A stretch of 64,000 bases of DNA, taken from contig JAVTVY010037159.1 of the NCBI GenBank assembly GCA_036873755.1, positions 1-64,000 of the forward strand, given 5' to 3'. This stretch comes from Hanleya hanleyi. Lineage: Eukaryota; Mollusca; Polyplacophora; Lepidopleurida; Hanleyidae. The translations under genes were made by a program, and so were the position numbers. The notes under the pieces were generated by a model, which was not told the DNA's origin, did not search any database, and was given only the letters and a program-made list of their open reading frames with translations. Positions within the stretch are counted from its first letter, which is position 1; the number at the start of each line of letters is the position of its first letter. Positions 1 to 11,700 of this stretch are shown here, piece after piece.

Positions 1-3000
1 ATTCGAAAATCAATATGGCCACCAGGCAGCCATCTTGGATTTCCCCATGAAACCTTGTTATCGCGATTTCTCAGGAACTACTGCATGGATCTTTCTCAAA
101 TTTGGTACACAGGTTCCCCTTGGGGTCTAGTTGCGCAAGATACCTTTTTTGGTTCGATTCGAAAATCCAATATGGCCACCGGGCAGCCATCTTGGATTTC
201 CCCATGAAATCTTATCACGATTTCTCAGGAACTACAGCATGGATCTTTCTCAAATTTGGTACACAGGTTCCCCTTGGGGTCTAGTTGTGCAAGATACCTT
301 TTCTGGTCCGATTCGAAAATCCAATATGGCCACCAGGCAGCCATCTTGGATTTCCCCATGAAACCTTGTTATCGCGATTTCGCAGGAACTACCGCATGGA
401 TCTTTCTCAAATTTGGTACACAGGTTCCCCTTGGGGTCTAGTTGTGCAAGATACCTTTTTTGGTCCGATTCGAAAATCCAATAATGCCACCGCGCAGCCA
501 TCTTGGATTTCCCCATGAAATCTTATCGCGATTTCTCAGGAACTACTGCATGGATCTTTCTCAAATTTGGTACACAGGTTCCCCTTGGGGTCTGGTTGTG
601 CAAGATACCTTTTCTGGTCCGATTCGAAAATCCAATATGACCACCGGGCAGCCATCTTGGATTTCCCCATGAAATCTTGTTATCGTGATTTCTCAGGAAC
701 TACTGCATGGATCTTTCTCAAATTTGGTACACAGGTTCCCCTTGGGGTCTAGTTGCGCAAGATACCTTTTTTGGTCCGATTCGAAAATCCAATATGGCCA
801 CCGGGCAGCCATCTTGGATTTCCCCATGAAATCTTGTTATCGTGATTTCTCAGGAACTACTGCATGGATCTTTCTTAAATTTGGTACACAGGTTCTCTTG
901 GGGTCTAGTTGCGCAAGATACCTTTTTTGGTCCGATTCGAAAATCCAATATGGCCACCGGGCAGCCATCTTGGATTTCCCCATGAAATCTTGTTATCACG
1001 ATTTCTCAGGAACTACTGCATGGATCTTTCTCAAATTTGGTACACAGGTTCCTCTTGTGGTCTAGTTGTGCAAGGTACCTTTTATGGTCCGATTCGAAAA
1101 TCCAATATGGCCACCAGGCAGCCATCTTGGATTTCCCCATGAAACCTTGTTATCGCGATTTCTCAGGAACTACTGCATGGATCTCTCTCAAATTTGGTAC
1201 ACAGGTTCCCCTTGGGGTCTAGTTGTGCAAGATACGTTTTCTGGTCCGATTCGAAAATCAATATGGCCACCAGGCAGCCATCTTGGATTTCGCCATGAAA
1301 CTTTGTTATCGTCATTTCTCAGGAAGTACTGCATGGATCTTTCTCAAATTTGATACACAGGTTCCCCTTACGGTCCAGTTGTGCAAGATACCTTTTTCGG
1401 TTTTCGGTCCGAATCGAAAATCCAATATGGCCACAAGGCAGCCATCTTGGATTTCTCCATGAAACCTTGTTATCGCGAACTACTGCATAGATCTTTCTCA
1501 AATTTAGTACACAGCTTCCCCTTGGGGTCTAGTTGTGCAAGATACCTTTTTTGGTCCGATTCGAAAATACAATATGGCCACCAGGCAGCCATATTGGATT
1601 TCCCCATGAAAATTTATCGTCATTTCTCAGGAAGTACTGCATGGATCTTTCTCAAATTTGTTACACAGGTTCCCCTTGGTGTCTAGTTGTGCAAGATATC
1701 TTTCCCGGTCCGATTTGAAAATCCAGTATGGCCACCAGGCCATCTTGGATTTCCCCATGAAACCTTGTTATCGCGATTTCTCAGGAACTACTGCATGGAT
1801 CTCTCTCAAATTTGGTACACAGGTTCCCCTTGGGGTCTAGTTGTGCAAGATACCTTTTTTGGTCCGATTCGAAAATCCAATATGGCCACCGGGCAGCCAT
1901 CTTGGATTTCCCTATGAAATCTTGTTATCGCGATTTCTCGGGAACTACTGCATGGATCTTTCTCAAATTTGGTACACAGCTTCCCCTTGGGGTCTAGTTG
2001 TGCAAGATACCTTTTCTGGTCCGATTCGAAAATCCAATATGGCCACCGGGCAGCCATCTTGGATTTCCCCATGAAATCTTGTTATCACGATTTCTCAGGA
2101 ACTACTGCATGGATCTTTCTCAAATTTGGTACACAGGTTCCCCTTGGGGTCTAGTTGTGCAAGATACCTTTTCTGGTCCGATTCCAAAATCCAATATGGC
2201 CACCAGGCAGCCATCTTGGATTTCCCCATGAAACCTTGTTATCGCGATTTCTCAGGAACTACTGCATGGATCTCTCTCAAATTTGGTACACAGGTTCCCC
2301 TTGGGGTCTAGTTGTGCAAGATACGTTTTCTGGTCCGATTCGAAAATCAATATGGCCACCAGGCAGCCATCTTGGATTTCGCCATGAAACTTTGTTATCG
2401 TCATTTCTCAGGAAGTACTGCATGGATCTTTCTCAAATTTGATACACAGGTGTCCAGTTGTGCAAGATACCTTTTTCGGTCCGAATCGAAAATCCAATAT
2501 GGCCACAAGGCAGCCATCTTGGATTTCTCCATGAAACCTTGTTATCGCGAACTGCTGCATAGATCTTTCTCAAATTTGGTACACAGCTTCCCCTTGGGGT
2601 CTAGTTGTGCAAGATACCTTTTTTGGTCCGATTCGAAAATCCAATATGGCCACCAGGCAGCCATATTGGATTTCCCCATGAAAATTTATCGTCATTTCTC
2701 AGGAAGTACTGCATGGATCTTTCTCAAATTTGTTACACAGGTTCCCCTTGGTGTCTAGTTGTGCAAGATATCTTTCCCGGTCCGATTTGAAAATCCAGTG
2801 TGGCCACCAGGCAACCATCTTGGATTTCTCCATGAAACTTTATCGTCATTTCTCAGGAACTACTGCAAGGATCTTTCTCAAATTTGGTACAAGATGCCTT
2901 TTTCGGTCCGAATCGAAAATCCAGTATGGTCACCAGGCGACCATCTTGGATTTTCCCATTTTGTTATCGTGATTTCTCAGGAACTACTGCATGGATCTTT

Positions 3001-3232
3001 GTTACATTTGATACTCCGGTTCTCCTTGTCTAGTTGTGCAAGATACTTTTTTCGGTCCGAATCGAAAATCCAATATGGCCACAAGGCGGCCATCTTGAAT
3101 TTCCCCTTGAAACATTGTTATCGTGAATGCTCAGGAAATATTTCATGGATCTTTCTGAAATTTGATACACAGGTCCCACATGGGGCCTAGTAGTGTGCAA
3201 GATACATTTTTTAGTCCGATTCGAAAATCCAA
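1..3232. repeat. Satellite array, about 157-bp unit, roughly 20 copies
   Basis: Tandem monomers of about 155-157 bp run from the window edge to about 3232, mostly over 85 percent alike by eye. Each carries an imperfect dyad: ATCCAATATGGCC a few bases before GGCAGCCATCTTGGAT. The many overlapping ORFs of 60-100 codons on both strands are by-products of a unit that has few stops. Some monomers are shortened, for example those lacking the TTGTTATCG segment. A block of seven monomers is duplicated (see findings). The last monomers from about 2760 are more diverged, as at an array edge. Confidence 0.95.
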
Positions 3233-3245
3233 GTTACGCTTCAAA

Positions 3246-3440
3246 TTAATACGGTATTCTCGAGTTGTGACGTTGCATCACAAGAGTCGGCGGATCAAAG
3301 GGTGGGGCATATTCTATATATTGACTATAGAGAATATCCATACCTTCACCTTCCATATCAAGGAGTTCAAATAATTCGGAATTAAAATGTATTTCTTCAA
3401 ATTTTAAATCAGTTTTCTTTAGTCCATGCAGTAGCAAGTG
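3246..3440 (-). other. Possible coding remnant, acidic, unrecognised
   Basis: On the minus strand an open stretch from about 3424 to 3246 reads like protein: acidic and hydrophobic residues with motifs such as FELLDMEGEG and YAPPFDPP. It follows a possible acceptor (GGACTAAAG, about 3420). No start codon or family is recognised. It could be an exon of an unseen gene, a retroelement fragment, or chance. It is downstream of the CAP gene on the same strand, so a terminal exon cannot be excluded. Confidence 0.2.
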
Positions 3441-5656
3441 AACTGCTCCACCCTTTCGTCTGCCGGCGGGTCGGCTACATGAAGGGACGTCACTCTTGTG
3501 ACTCAACTTCACAACTCAACAACTGTAGACTACTGCATGTTTTGATCCAAGGGAGATAATCAGGATTCAGGCACTTTTGAAGTTTCAACATTACTGCGCA
3601 GACTGGATCCCTTGTACCATCTTACTATTTTCGAGCATGGTATCTTAAAAGAGATATCTCAAACTAGCCCAGTAAACAGAACAAAATTAGCCTTCGTTCC
3701 TAATTATGAAATCTTAAGTATGTTTCATAGCTCATGCCAAAGTGTCAAAGAGATTGGTCCTCGCTTCCAGTACCCAATGATGACACGTGCAAAAAAAAAC
3801 AAAAAAACAACAATACTACAAAACAAAGGCGAAGGATCCTCCGTACATGTACTTTCACTTTCAGACTAACTTTGCTCATTTCTCTTGTATTATAACAACC
3901 GACATAAGTACAGTTTCTAGAAATCTTGAAACTCCTGAAACTTAGATTATATCTTGGTGTTTTTCAGTGTCCCTTTTCCGATCTTTTTCGCTCAGATTCG
4001 AAATTCTGTAAACAAAATTACAAATCAATCGTGTTTTCTTAGTAACAATGGACAAAAAGATCCTCTAGTCATTAGCTTACAATTATCGGACAATGGTGGG
4101 CGCCAAGATCCTTCAGGATCTCTCGTTCATCTACCGATCTTACAAAAACGGACCTGCACGGATTGTTTTTACCTTTTGCGAGCGATTGTACCATGCTATA
4201 TTATATAATACTAGCGTGTGTGTGTATATATCAAATGCATTCATACCACGGCAGACAACATGTTGAGATTTGCTGGTCCCTGATGACGTCATCGCTCTGC
4301 ATCGGGAAACGGGATTCACCGTGAAGACATCCTGTTCTATTTATAGATCATGACGACAGTTCTATTCATAGAGCACCCGAATTGAGGATTAGAACAGCAC
4401 ATGGTAATACTGCGTACTGTGAAGGAATGTCAATGTATTCGTGTATTTTATCGTGGCTATACGGATCTTCCATCGTGTATTCAACCCTATCACGGGTCAC
4501 ATTTATCTTGCTCCTGCGCAAGGACAGTTGGACAGCCACCGGCTACTGTTTACATGTTGTTCGACCTTAAATAAAGTGATCAATCGACCACCCCTATCAA
4601 TCAACCAGCCATTCCCGGCGATTCAGGCGACCCGTCGCGTATTCGATGTCTCGTTGGCATGGGATTTTTTTTTTGGTCGCCGAGGCTTCTCTCCGGAAGT
4701 GACCGTATCACCGCCAGACATGACCGCCGGTGGACCAGCCGGGCTCGAACCCGTTCCGGTTCAGCGGTGTGAGGCTAGCGGTCACCAGCGAAGCACCTTC
4801 GACAACTCGGCCACCGGATGAATACCGCGGAGGAATACATCCCCGGGGTCACTTCCGGTCACGTAACCGGATGTGCCCTTTTGCCGGAACTATAGTGAAC
4901 TTGACCTGTGTGACGTCATAACCACATCACGCCACGATATGCAATTTTTTTTATGTCAATTGGTGTCAATTTCTACTTACAACACTACTGATACCGAACA
5001 GGAAAAATGCATTGTTTGAAAGGGTTTGTAAATTAAATTAACACCCGGCTCAGTTCCATGCTAACTATGATGATTGACTCCACACCCTTATACTCACATT
5101 ATCAGCAACGGGTCTGATAATAGTACGCATATATACCGAAACACAAAAGCGTACCTGAGATACAACACATATCAAGAATCGTTATGTGCTTTAGAATAGG
5201 TTAACCGGAAGACTATGATGTGAAGTCATGTGGCTCTGTCAGTATGTCGGCACCTCTTCCCACTTCCCTTATTTGTGTTGTAATGCATATACTAGACTAT
5301 ATGGATAGTGTGATCGACGTGGATGGGATGGATCACTTAGACAATATCCAAATATTTTCACTGGTTGAATGTTTGACATATTATAACTGTCAAACTCAAG
5401 TCACGTTTCACGCATTGCTAGAGTGTTAATACAATGGGTTCCACTGAATTGTGTACCTGCCAGATAGCCGCGACACTTAAGTTTTCAGTTTATTTTACAG
5501 CCATGAGACCAAAATAATGAGGATATATTTGTGCTGTACCAGTCAATGGTGGCAGGCTATCCAACGAGATGATCGATGTATTACCTTCACGACGAGCCCG
5601 CGATTGGGAACAAATGGGTTTAGAAACCCGAAGAAAGTAAGCATATGTATACTTAC
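3441..5656. other. Gene-poor stretch apart from the tRNA-like element
   Basis: Apart from the tRNA-like element there are only short random ORFs. There is a run of about nine A near 3792 and a short TG run at 4213. A continuation of the CAP gene (terminal exon and poly(A) signal) is expected somewhere below 5657 on the minus strand but was not identified. Confidence 0.5.
4692..4856 (-). repeat. tRNA-like sequence flanked by 12-bp inverted repeats
   Basis: On the minus strand, 4815-4729 contains an A-box-like TGGCCGAGTTGTCGAAGG and a B-box-like GGTTCGAGCCC about 50 bp apart. The ends GGTGGCC and GGTCCACC are almost complementary. The arms do not fold as a canonical tRNA, so this is a tRNA-derived SINE head or tRNA relic and not a working tRNA gene. 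It is bracketed by CCGGAAGTGACC (from 4693) and GGTCACTTCCGG (to 4856), a perfect inverted pair. Confidence 0.45.
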
Positions 5657-5755
5657 GACTAGAGCAGTCGTCACCATAAAATGGTTTGAAGCAAAGACAT
5701 TGACAGCTGAACATGTTGAGTTCTCCATCATTCAAACACTTCTTACCCCAACAAC
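5657..5755 (-). CDS. CAP gene exon 17: second EGF-like module
   Basis: A 99-bp phase 1-1 exon encodes GCWGKKCLNDG, FSCQCLC and FYGDDC. The acceptor is CGCTTTCAG and the donor GTC|GTAAGT. A further exon must follow because the frame does not end here. Confidence 0.85.
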
Positions 5756-8700
5756 CTGAAAGCGAAAACGGTCGCAATACAAATGTACACTTCACGGCGA
5801 TTATAATAGATCTTCTCATGGGTACGTATCTACCTTCTCAGATCTGATGGTCGAATAAATCAACTCATTCATATCTACTCATCAACTCACGAAGGCATTT
5901 TGTAGTGCGTCTGAAACCGTTTGATCTCAGAATCGCACAAGACTGCATCCCTGTACAGGGTGATTCAAAAGAAAATGTCCACCTGTTGGTTGCAACAGTT
6001 CAAAATGTTGCATTTAACGCTTAAAAGTTGTGAATACAACACTTTCTAAATGTTTTCCCTCCTCCAACCGAGGGTTGAATCCTCTAGATGTTAAATCTAA
6101 CATTTGCGTTTTGAGAGTGTATATTATGTATAAAGCAATGGCGCTCACGAAAGTAAAGTGCATTCTCTCCATAACAGCAGTTGATGAAGAAACAGGAATG
6201 AAACTCTTCACTGTTTATCTATTTAGGGGGCCAAGCCAGTATGGCTGGTCACCTTTTGTTTTTGGTATTATTCTTCTACTTCTTTTTCTTCTGCCGGATT
6301 TTGTCACATCCGTACAGTGAACACCGATACGCCGATGTCGCTGAAACTTCACATGGTGATTAGCCCTGATGGGAACTGATGCATATCCTCCAATGAAGCC
6401 GATTGGCCAAAAGCTTCGGCGGCCATCTTGGATTTAACCTCAAAACTTTGAAAATCTTCTTGCCCTGAACCGCAAAACAGATTGAAGCGAAACTTGGCAC
6501 ACATGTTCGATGGATCCAGGGCTCTCAAACATCTATTTGAAAATTTGTTCCGTAAAACAAAATGACCGCCATTGACCAATCAAAATTGTCGGATTTTCAT
6601 TTAACGGATTTGGATCGGGAAAGTGACTACATATATGCATTGCGATATGGCGATCACGAATATGCAACAATTTTGCTCCTAGGTCATATGGTTTGGCCGC
6701 CATGTTGAATTTTGTCAAAAACGGAACACATATTGTATCGGCTATAACTCTGGAACTATGAAAGGTATGGCCTTGCAGTTTATTGCATTATATTGTCCAG
6801 AAGCAGCTCTTTCGGAAATATATTAATCGTTTCCACCTAACTTCAATAGTTTTCCCGATATTCTCCATCGAAATTCACCCAAATTGGTCAATTATCGGAT
6901 TTTCAAGTAACGGATTTCGATAGCGGAAGTGACTATATGTATGTTATGGGACTCGTCAATGCTGAATATGGTGGATTCGTGGTGGTTGAGCCTATTAGAG
7001 CTAATGCATATCCAAAGAAGAAGCCGATTGGTCGAAATGTTCGGCGGCCATCTTGGATTTCCCCTAAAACACTCTTAAGATCTTCTCTGGAACCGCTGAA
7101 CTGATCGACGCGAAACTTGCTACAGATGATCGATGGGCCGAGGTCTTTTAAAATAAGTCTAGCGAGGTTGCAGGTGAAGTGATCAATGCCTCTTCATCCC
7201 TAAATCTAGCTTGTCTGGACTGTATCTTGGCCCCCTACATTGCCGCTTGCGGCTATATTTTCAGATATTTCTGTTGCACATTTTACTGATGTCAAGTAAC
7301 AACTCTCGGAGAGAAAGTCTTAAAGGGCAACAGAGATACCTGAAAACAGCTAAACATGTGAAGTGTTTCATTTCTGTGTCCGTTTTAATGCATTTCCACG
7401 TTATGCAGAGAATGCACTTTCTATCCGTGAACGTCACTGGTGTATACACATTTGTATATTTTGTCCACAAATAAAACATACAATGGGTGGATATAGCACA
7501 GAGAGGGAGTACCCTTCGTTTTTTGTTATATTCATACACACAATAAATTACATTTTCAGATGAATAAATTAACAAAACTACAGGTGGACATTTATTTTGA
7601 CTCGCCCTGTATTAGAGTAAGGAGGGGAAACTATAGGTATGGAATCATATATACACTGGGATGCACAGATAGAATATTTAAACCTTTTCTGTCACATAAT
7701 CCACACATTTGAGGACATGATGTTCGGATTTCACCATACACGCAACTAGCGGATGTATACAGCGAGCAACGTTGTTCATCGTCTTCAAGCTCACACGGCG
7801 GGCGAGTTTTCCCTGAAAAGGTGGACAAACGTGTCATACAGGTAGATGTCTTAATATCCAACATACCAATGGACCATTCACAAAGGACAGAATAAAGTAT
7901 TCACACCATCGCTCACCATTATCAACTTTTCCCTGGATATTCAACCGAGTACATGCTTCGATATATGGTAACCGAGTACATGCTTCGATATATGGTAACT
8001 GAGTACATGCTTCGATGTATGTTAACCGAGTACATGCTTCGATGTATGGTAACCGAGTACATGCTTCGATGTATGGTAACCGTAACTGAGTACATGCTTC
8101 GATATATGGTATCCGAGTACATGCTTCGATATATGGTAACCGAGTACATGCTTCGATGTATGGTAACCAAGTACATGCTTCGATTTATCTTAACCGAGTA
8201 CATGCTTCAATATATGGTACCGGTAACTGAGTACATGCTTCGATATATGGTAACCGAGTACATGCTTTGATGTATGGTAACCGAGTACATGCTTCCATAT
8301 ATGGTAACCAAGTACATATGTGGTAACCGAGTACATGCTTCGATATATGGTAACCGAGTACATGCTTCGATATATGGTAACCGAGTACATGCTTCGATAT
8401 ATGGTAACCGAGTACATACTTCGATATATGGTAACCAGTACATGCTTCGATGTATGGTAACTGAGTACATGCTATAATATATGGTAACCGAGTATATGCT
8501 TCGGTGTATGGTAAAGCATCATATTCGCTTGTTTTGACGTCACTGGAACAATATATAAATATTGAAAGCGCAAAGACAGAAAGGAACTGTTTCGGGTTTA
8601 CAAAAGGAGTCTCCGGCGACAGGGGGTTATGGAATTATCTGGACCCAACTCTTGGTACAGTAGAGATGTACATGTACATCATCTGAAATTAGTGGACCCA

Positions 8701-11700
8701 ACTTTTGTGGAATACTAATGCGAATATTCCTCATTCTGGGAACACGGATTATATATATCGTGGCTGATCATATGGAGTTCGAGCACAAGACCATACTGCC
8801 ATTCATCTCAACTGATGCCCCACCGAGTGGATCTGAGATAATAACTATATTGTTTTTAAACAGATCAATGACAATCTTTCAAAATCAGGTTTCTTCGAAC
8901 TATATAATCTTGATTGATGTTTAGGAAGCGTCTCTATAAATCGTTTTCCTGCAGTCCAAAATTTTCTTTGATTTCGGTGAATAAAATCCAGATGATATCG
9001 TGAATTCTTCAAGAGAATGCCGAGAGACGAAAGAAGGAAACAAAAACCCAAATTATTTTCAAAACTGTCGATCGATTTTCTCGATCTTTCGTCTTTTTTG
9101 ACCGATCGACAATCAATGTGTGTTTTTGTTGATCGAGAGATTGCCATAATTTTGGTCGAGAAACCATCGATAAGCGAATGAATACAATTACACCATTCCT
9201 TGTTCACACTGCTGTTTGTGAGGGCGATATACTAAAGTAAATGACAATGTAAAATTAAGATGTAGCTTCAACTTTAACAATGCAATACTAATCTAGCATG
9301 CAGGTTTGTGGCGATTTTGGAGACTGAGCGTATAGAATATCACGTTTTCTCAAAAGCTTTCCTTTATTAAGCAAAATAATCAATACAGGCCGGAGATAGT
9401 TCCGTTGAGCATCTGACCATCCAAACGATTCTTCTTCGATCGGAGGCTGAACAAGTTTGAACCAAACAGGATATTGGTATTATATATTTTGGTTCCATCT
9501 TGATAACGGATATGTACTTATTTAGGTATCGCGGGTTTATCAGTGGGGCCGAGCACATGCATGGGATACACTGCTCTACATAGAACCAGAAACGCTTTCC
9601 AAGGAGTAGCCTTGTCCCCTAGTCTACTGGTATATGTCTGCAATGTAATGTGCTAGTCAGGGTAGGGTAACAGGCTAGCGGAATTCGAAAGCAGCATAAC
9701 TTTCAATCGGTTTTTAAACGGGTGTTCTTTTCTGAGAACAAATTCTCGAAGGTTTCTCGACTGATTCACTTTTCTTTTTGAAAGTTTTTCTCGAATGAAA
9801 CCCGATTGAAAAATCGAAAGAAAACCAATAACGCGAATTCTGGGTTCGTCGATATTGGAAGATTTCGGGTTGCACTTGATATGGGGCGAGGATGGTTTGA
9901 AACGCAACAGAATTTTGACCACACCAGGCGGTCAGGCGATCAAGGTAACTTGTTATCTCCAACAGGTGCAATTATCATAATGGAACTTAAATTGCTGTGC
10001 GATGGTGATATCCGCTATGCCAAGTATTCATATCAATGTCAAGTACGCTAATTATGATTTACCTGGGATAAATTACCGGAGATTATCATATTGATAGAGT
10101 AATTTACCTGAGATTATCGTCGTGATGAAGTAATTTACCTGAGATCATAGTCGCGATAGAGTAATTTACTCGGAGTTTATTGTGGTGATGGAGTACCTTA
10201 CCTGAGATTATCGTCGTGATGAAGTAATTTACCCGAGATCATCGTCGTGATGAAATAACTTACCTGAGTTTATGGTCGTGATGAATTCATTTACCCGAGT
10301 TTATCCTCGTGAGAGAATATTTTACCTGAGATTATCGCCGTTGGCAAAGTTGTCCCCAGTTCAATCAGACCTTCAGCAGGAATCACTGTTCCTGAAGGAT
10401 GTGTGTCCTCGGTTGGAGAATATGTTGTTTGACTTACATTATTGTACTGTTCTGTCGAAGTCTGAACTGTTCAGAGAAAACAAAACACATTGCATCATGC
10501 CGGATATGCCTAAATGCCATGGTGTTATTGTTTGGAAATATTCTCGTTTATATATAACAGGATTCAATTCCAGACCCTCAATGTTAGCTTAAGATGCAAA
10601 ATAATACTCAACCTCCAAACACAGTCGATCTACGCTAGAGATGGTTTGACTACGCGACTTGTATACATGTAATGCATTTAACTTTTTCGATTAAGATTGA
10701 AACGGTTCGTTTGGAAAGAAAACAGAATTATACATTAATATGGGAATTATTATCGGTCACTGGCTATCCGATGATAACATCGCCGTATTGACAGCCAAAC
10801 CAACAAATTCAACAGCCTAGAGTTGGATGACCGAAAATCGTGAAAATTGTCAATTATTGAAATAGTGTAAGTGGCTGGTCATGCTGATTAAGGTCATTCA
10901 ATCCTCTAGGATTTCCTCTATTTTTTTTACTTTCAGCCATTGCTTCCATCCAACGCTAACAAAACTCGTCTGATGGAGTAGCACCATATTTATGAGATTT
11001 CGAGTGGATTAATGTAGATAATTTCACTCTAGCTGTTGCTTGTGGCCCTGTCATGACGTTGATGAAGCTGCATGGCACATGGACTGCATGGTACAGCAAA
11101 GGCTTGACTGAGAAACAGAAACACGTAACTAAACATCGGAGAATTCCTCGTGATCTGTGCCATGGATGTCCTTGGGTGTTGTCAGAATGTCGGCATGTCC
11201 TGTCGCATAATGTCTTATCAGAAACATCGTTATATTCTTCCACCACCATGAAATGTTAGCACTTGCCTATTCTATTGAAACCACCAGAATTATAATGCTG
11301 TATTAAGTCCGGCTTGACTTGTCTGCCAATATACGATGGATCAATCACACAATATATGATAAAACGATACATGTGTAAGCGATTGCCTTGTTGATGTTAT
11401 AGTGTGTTGACTCATATTTGTTATGGGATCAGACCATGGATGAGACAACACTCTCAGTCTCTACACACAGACATCCCAACCTTGTTTTTATGGGTGGGAT
11501 GTCGAAATATGGGGTCTCTATAAATCTCTCCAATATTCAAGCTTTATATATGCAAAACTCTTCTTACGAGGATCTGGGATCGATACCTTGGACCATCCTG
11601 ATCCTGATCCTGATCCTGATGAGGCGAATACAGAAGACATGTATGGGAGTTGGCTACTTTACGGAGGAAGTTTAATAAGGACACCCAACTCTAAGGCCTG

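Noticed and set aside
102..3190. Many ORFs of 60-148 codons in the first 3.2 kb
   Set aside because: They are reading-frame by-products of a 157-bp satellite, present on both strands.
4729..4815. Functional tRNA-Ser/Leu gene
   Set aside because: A and B boxes are visible but acceptor and T stems do not pair properly.
7922..8477. Tyr/Met-rich repetitive protein encoded by the minisatellite
   Set aside because: No start context, splice sites or conservation beyond the repeat itself.
7944..8512. CRISPR-like regular repeats
   Set aside because: The 27-bp units are contiguous without unique spacers; this is a minisatellite in an animal intron.
11053..11259. Plus-strand ORF with several Trp and His
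   Set aside because: Lies in an intron, has no family pattern, and both strands are equally open.
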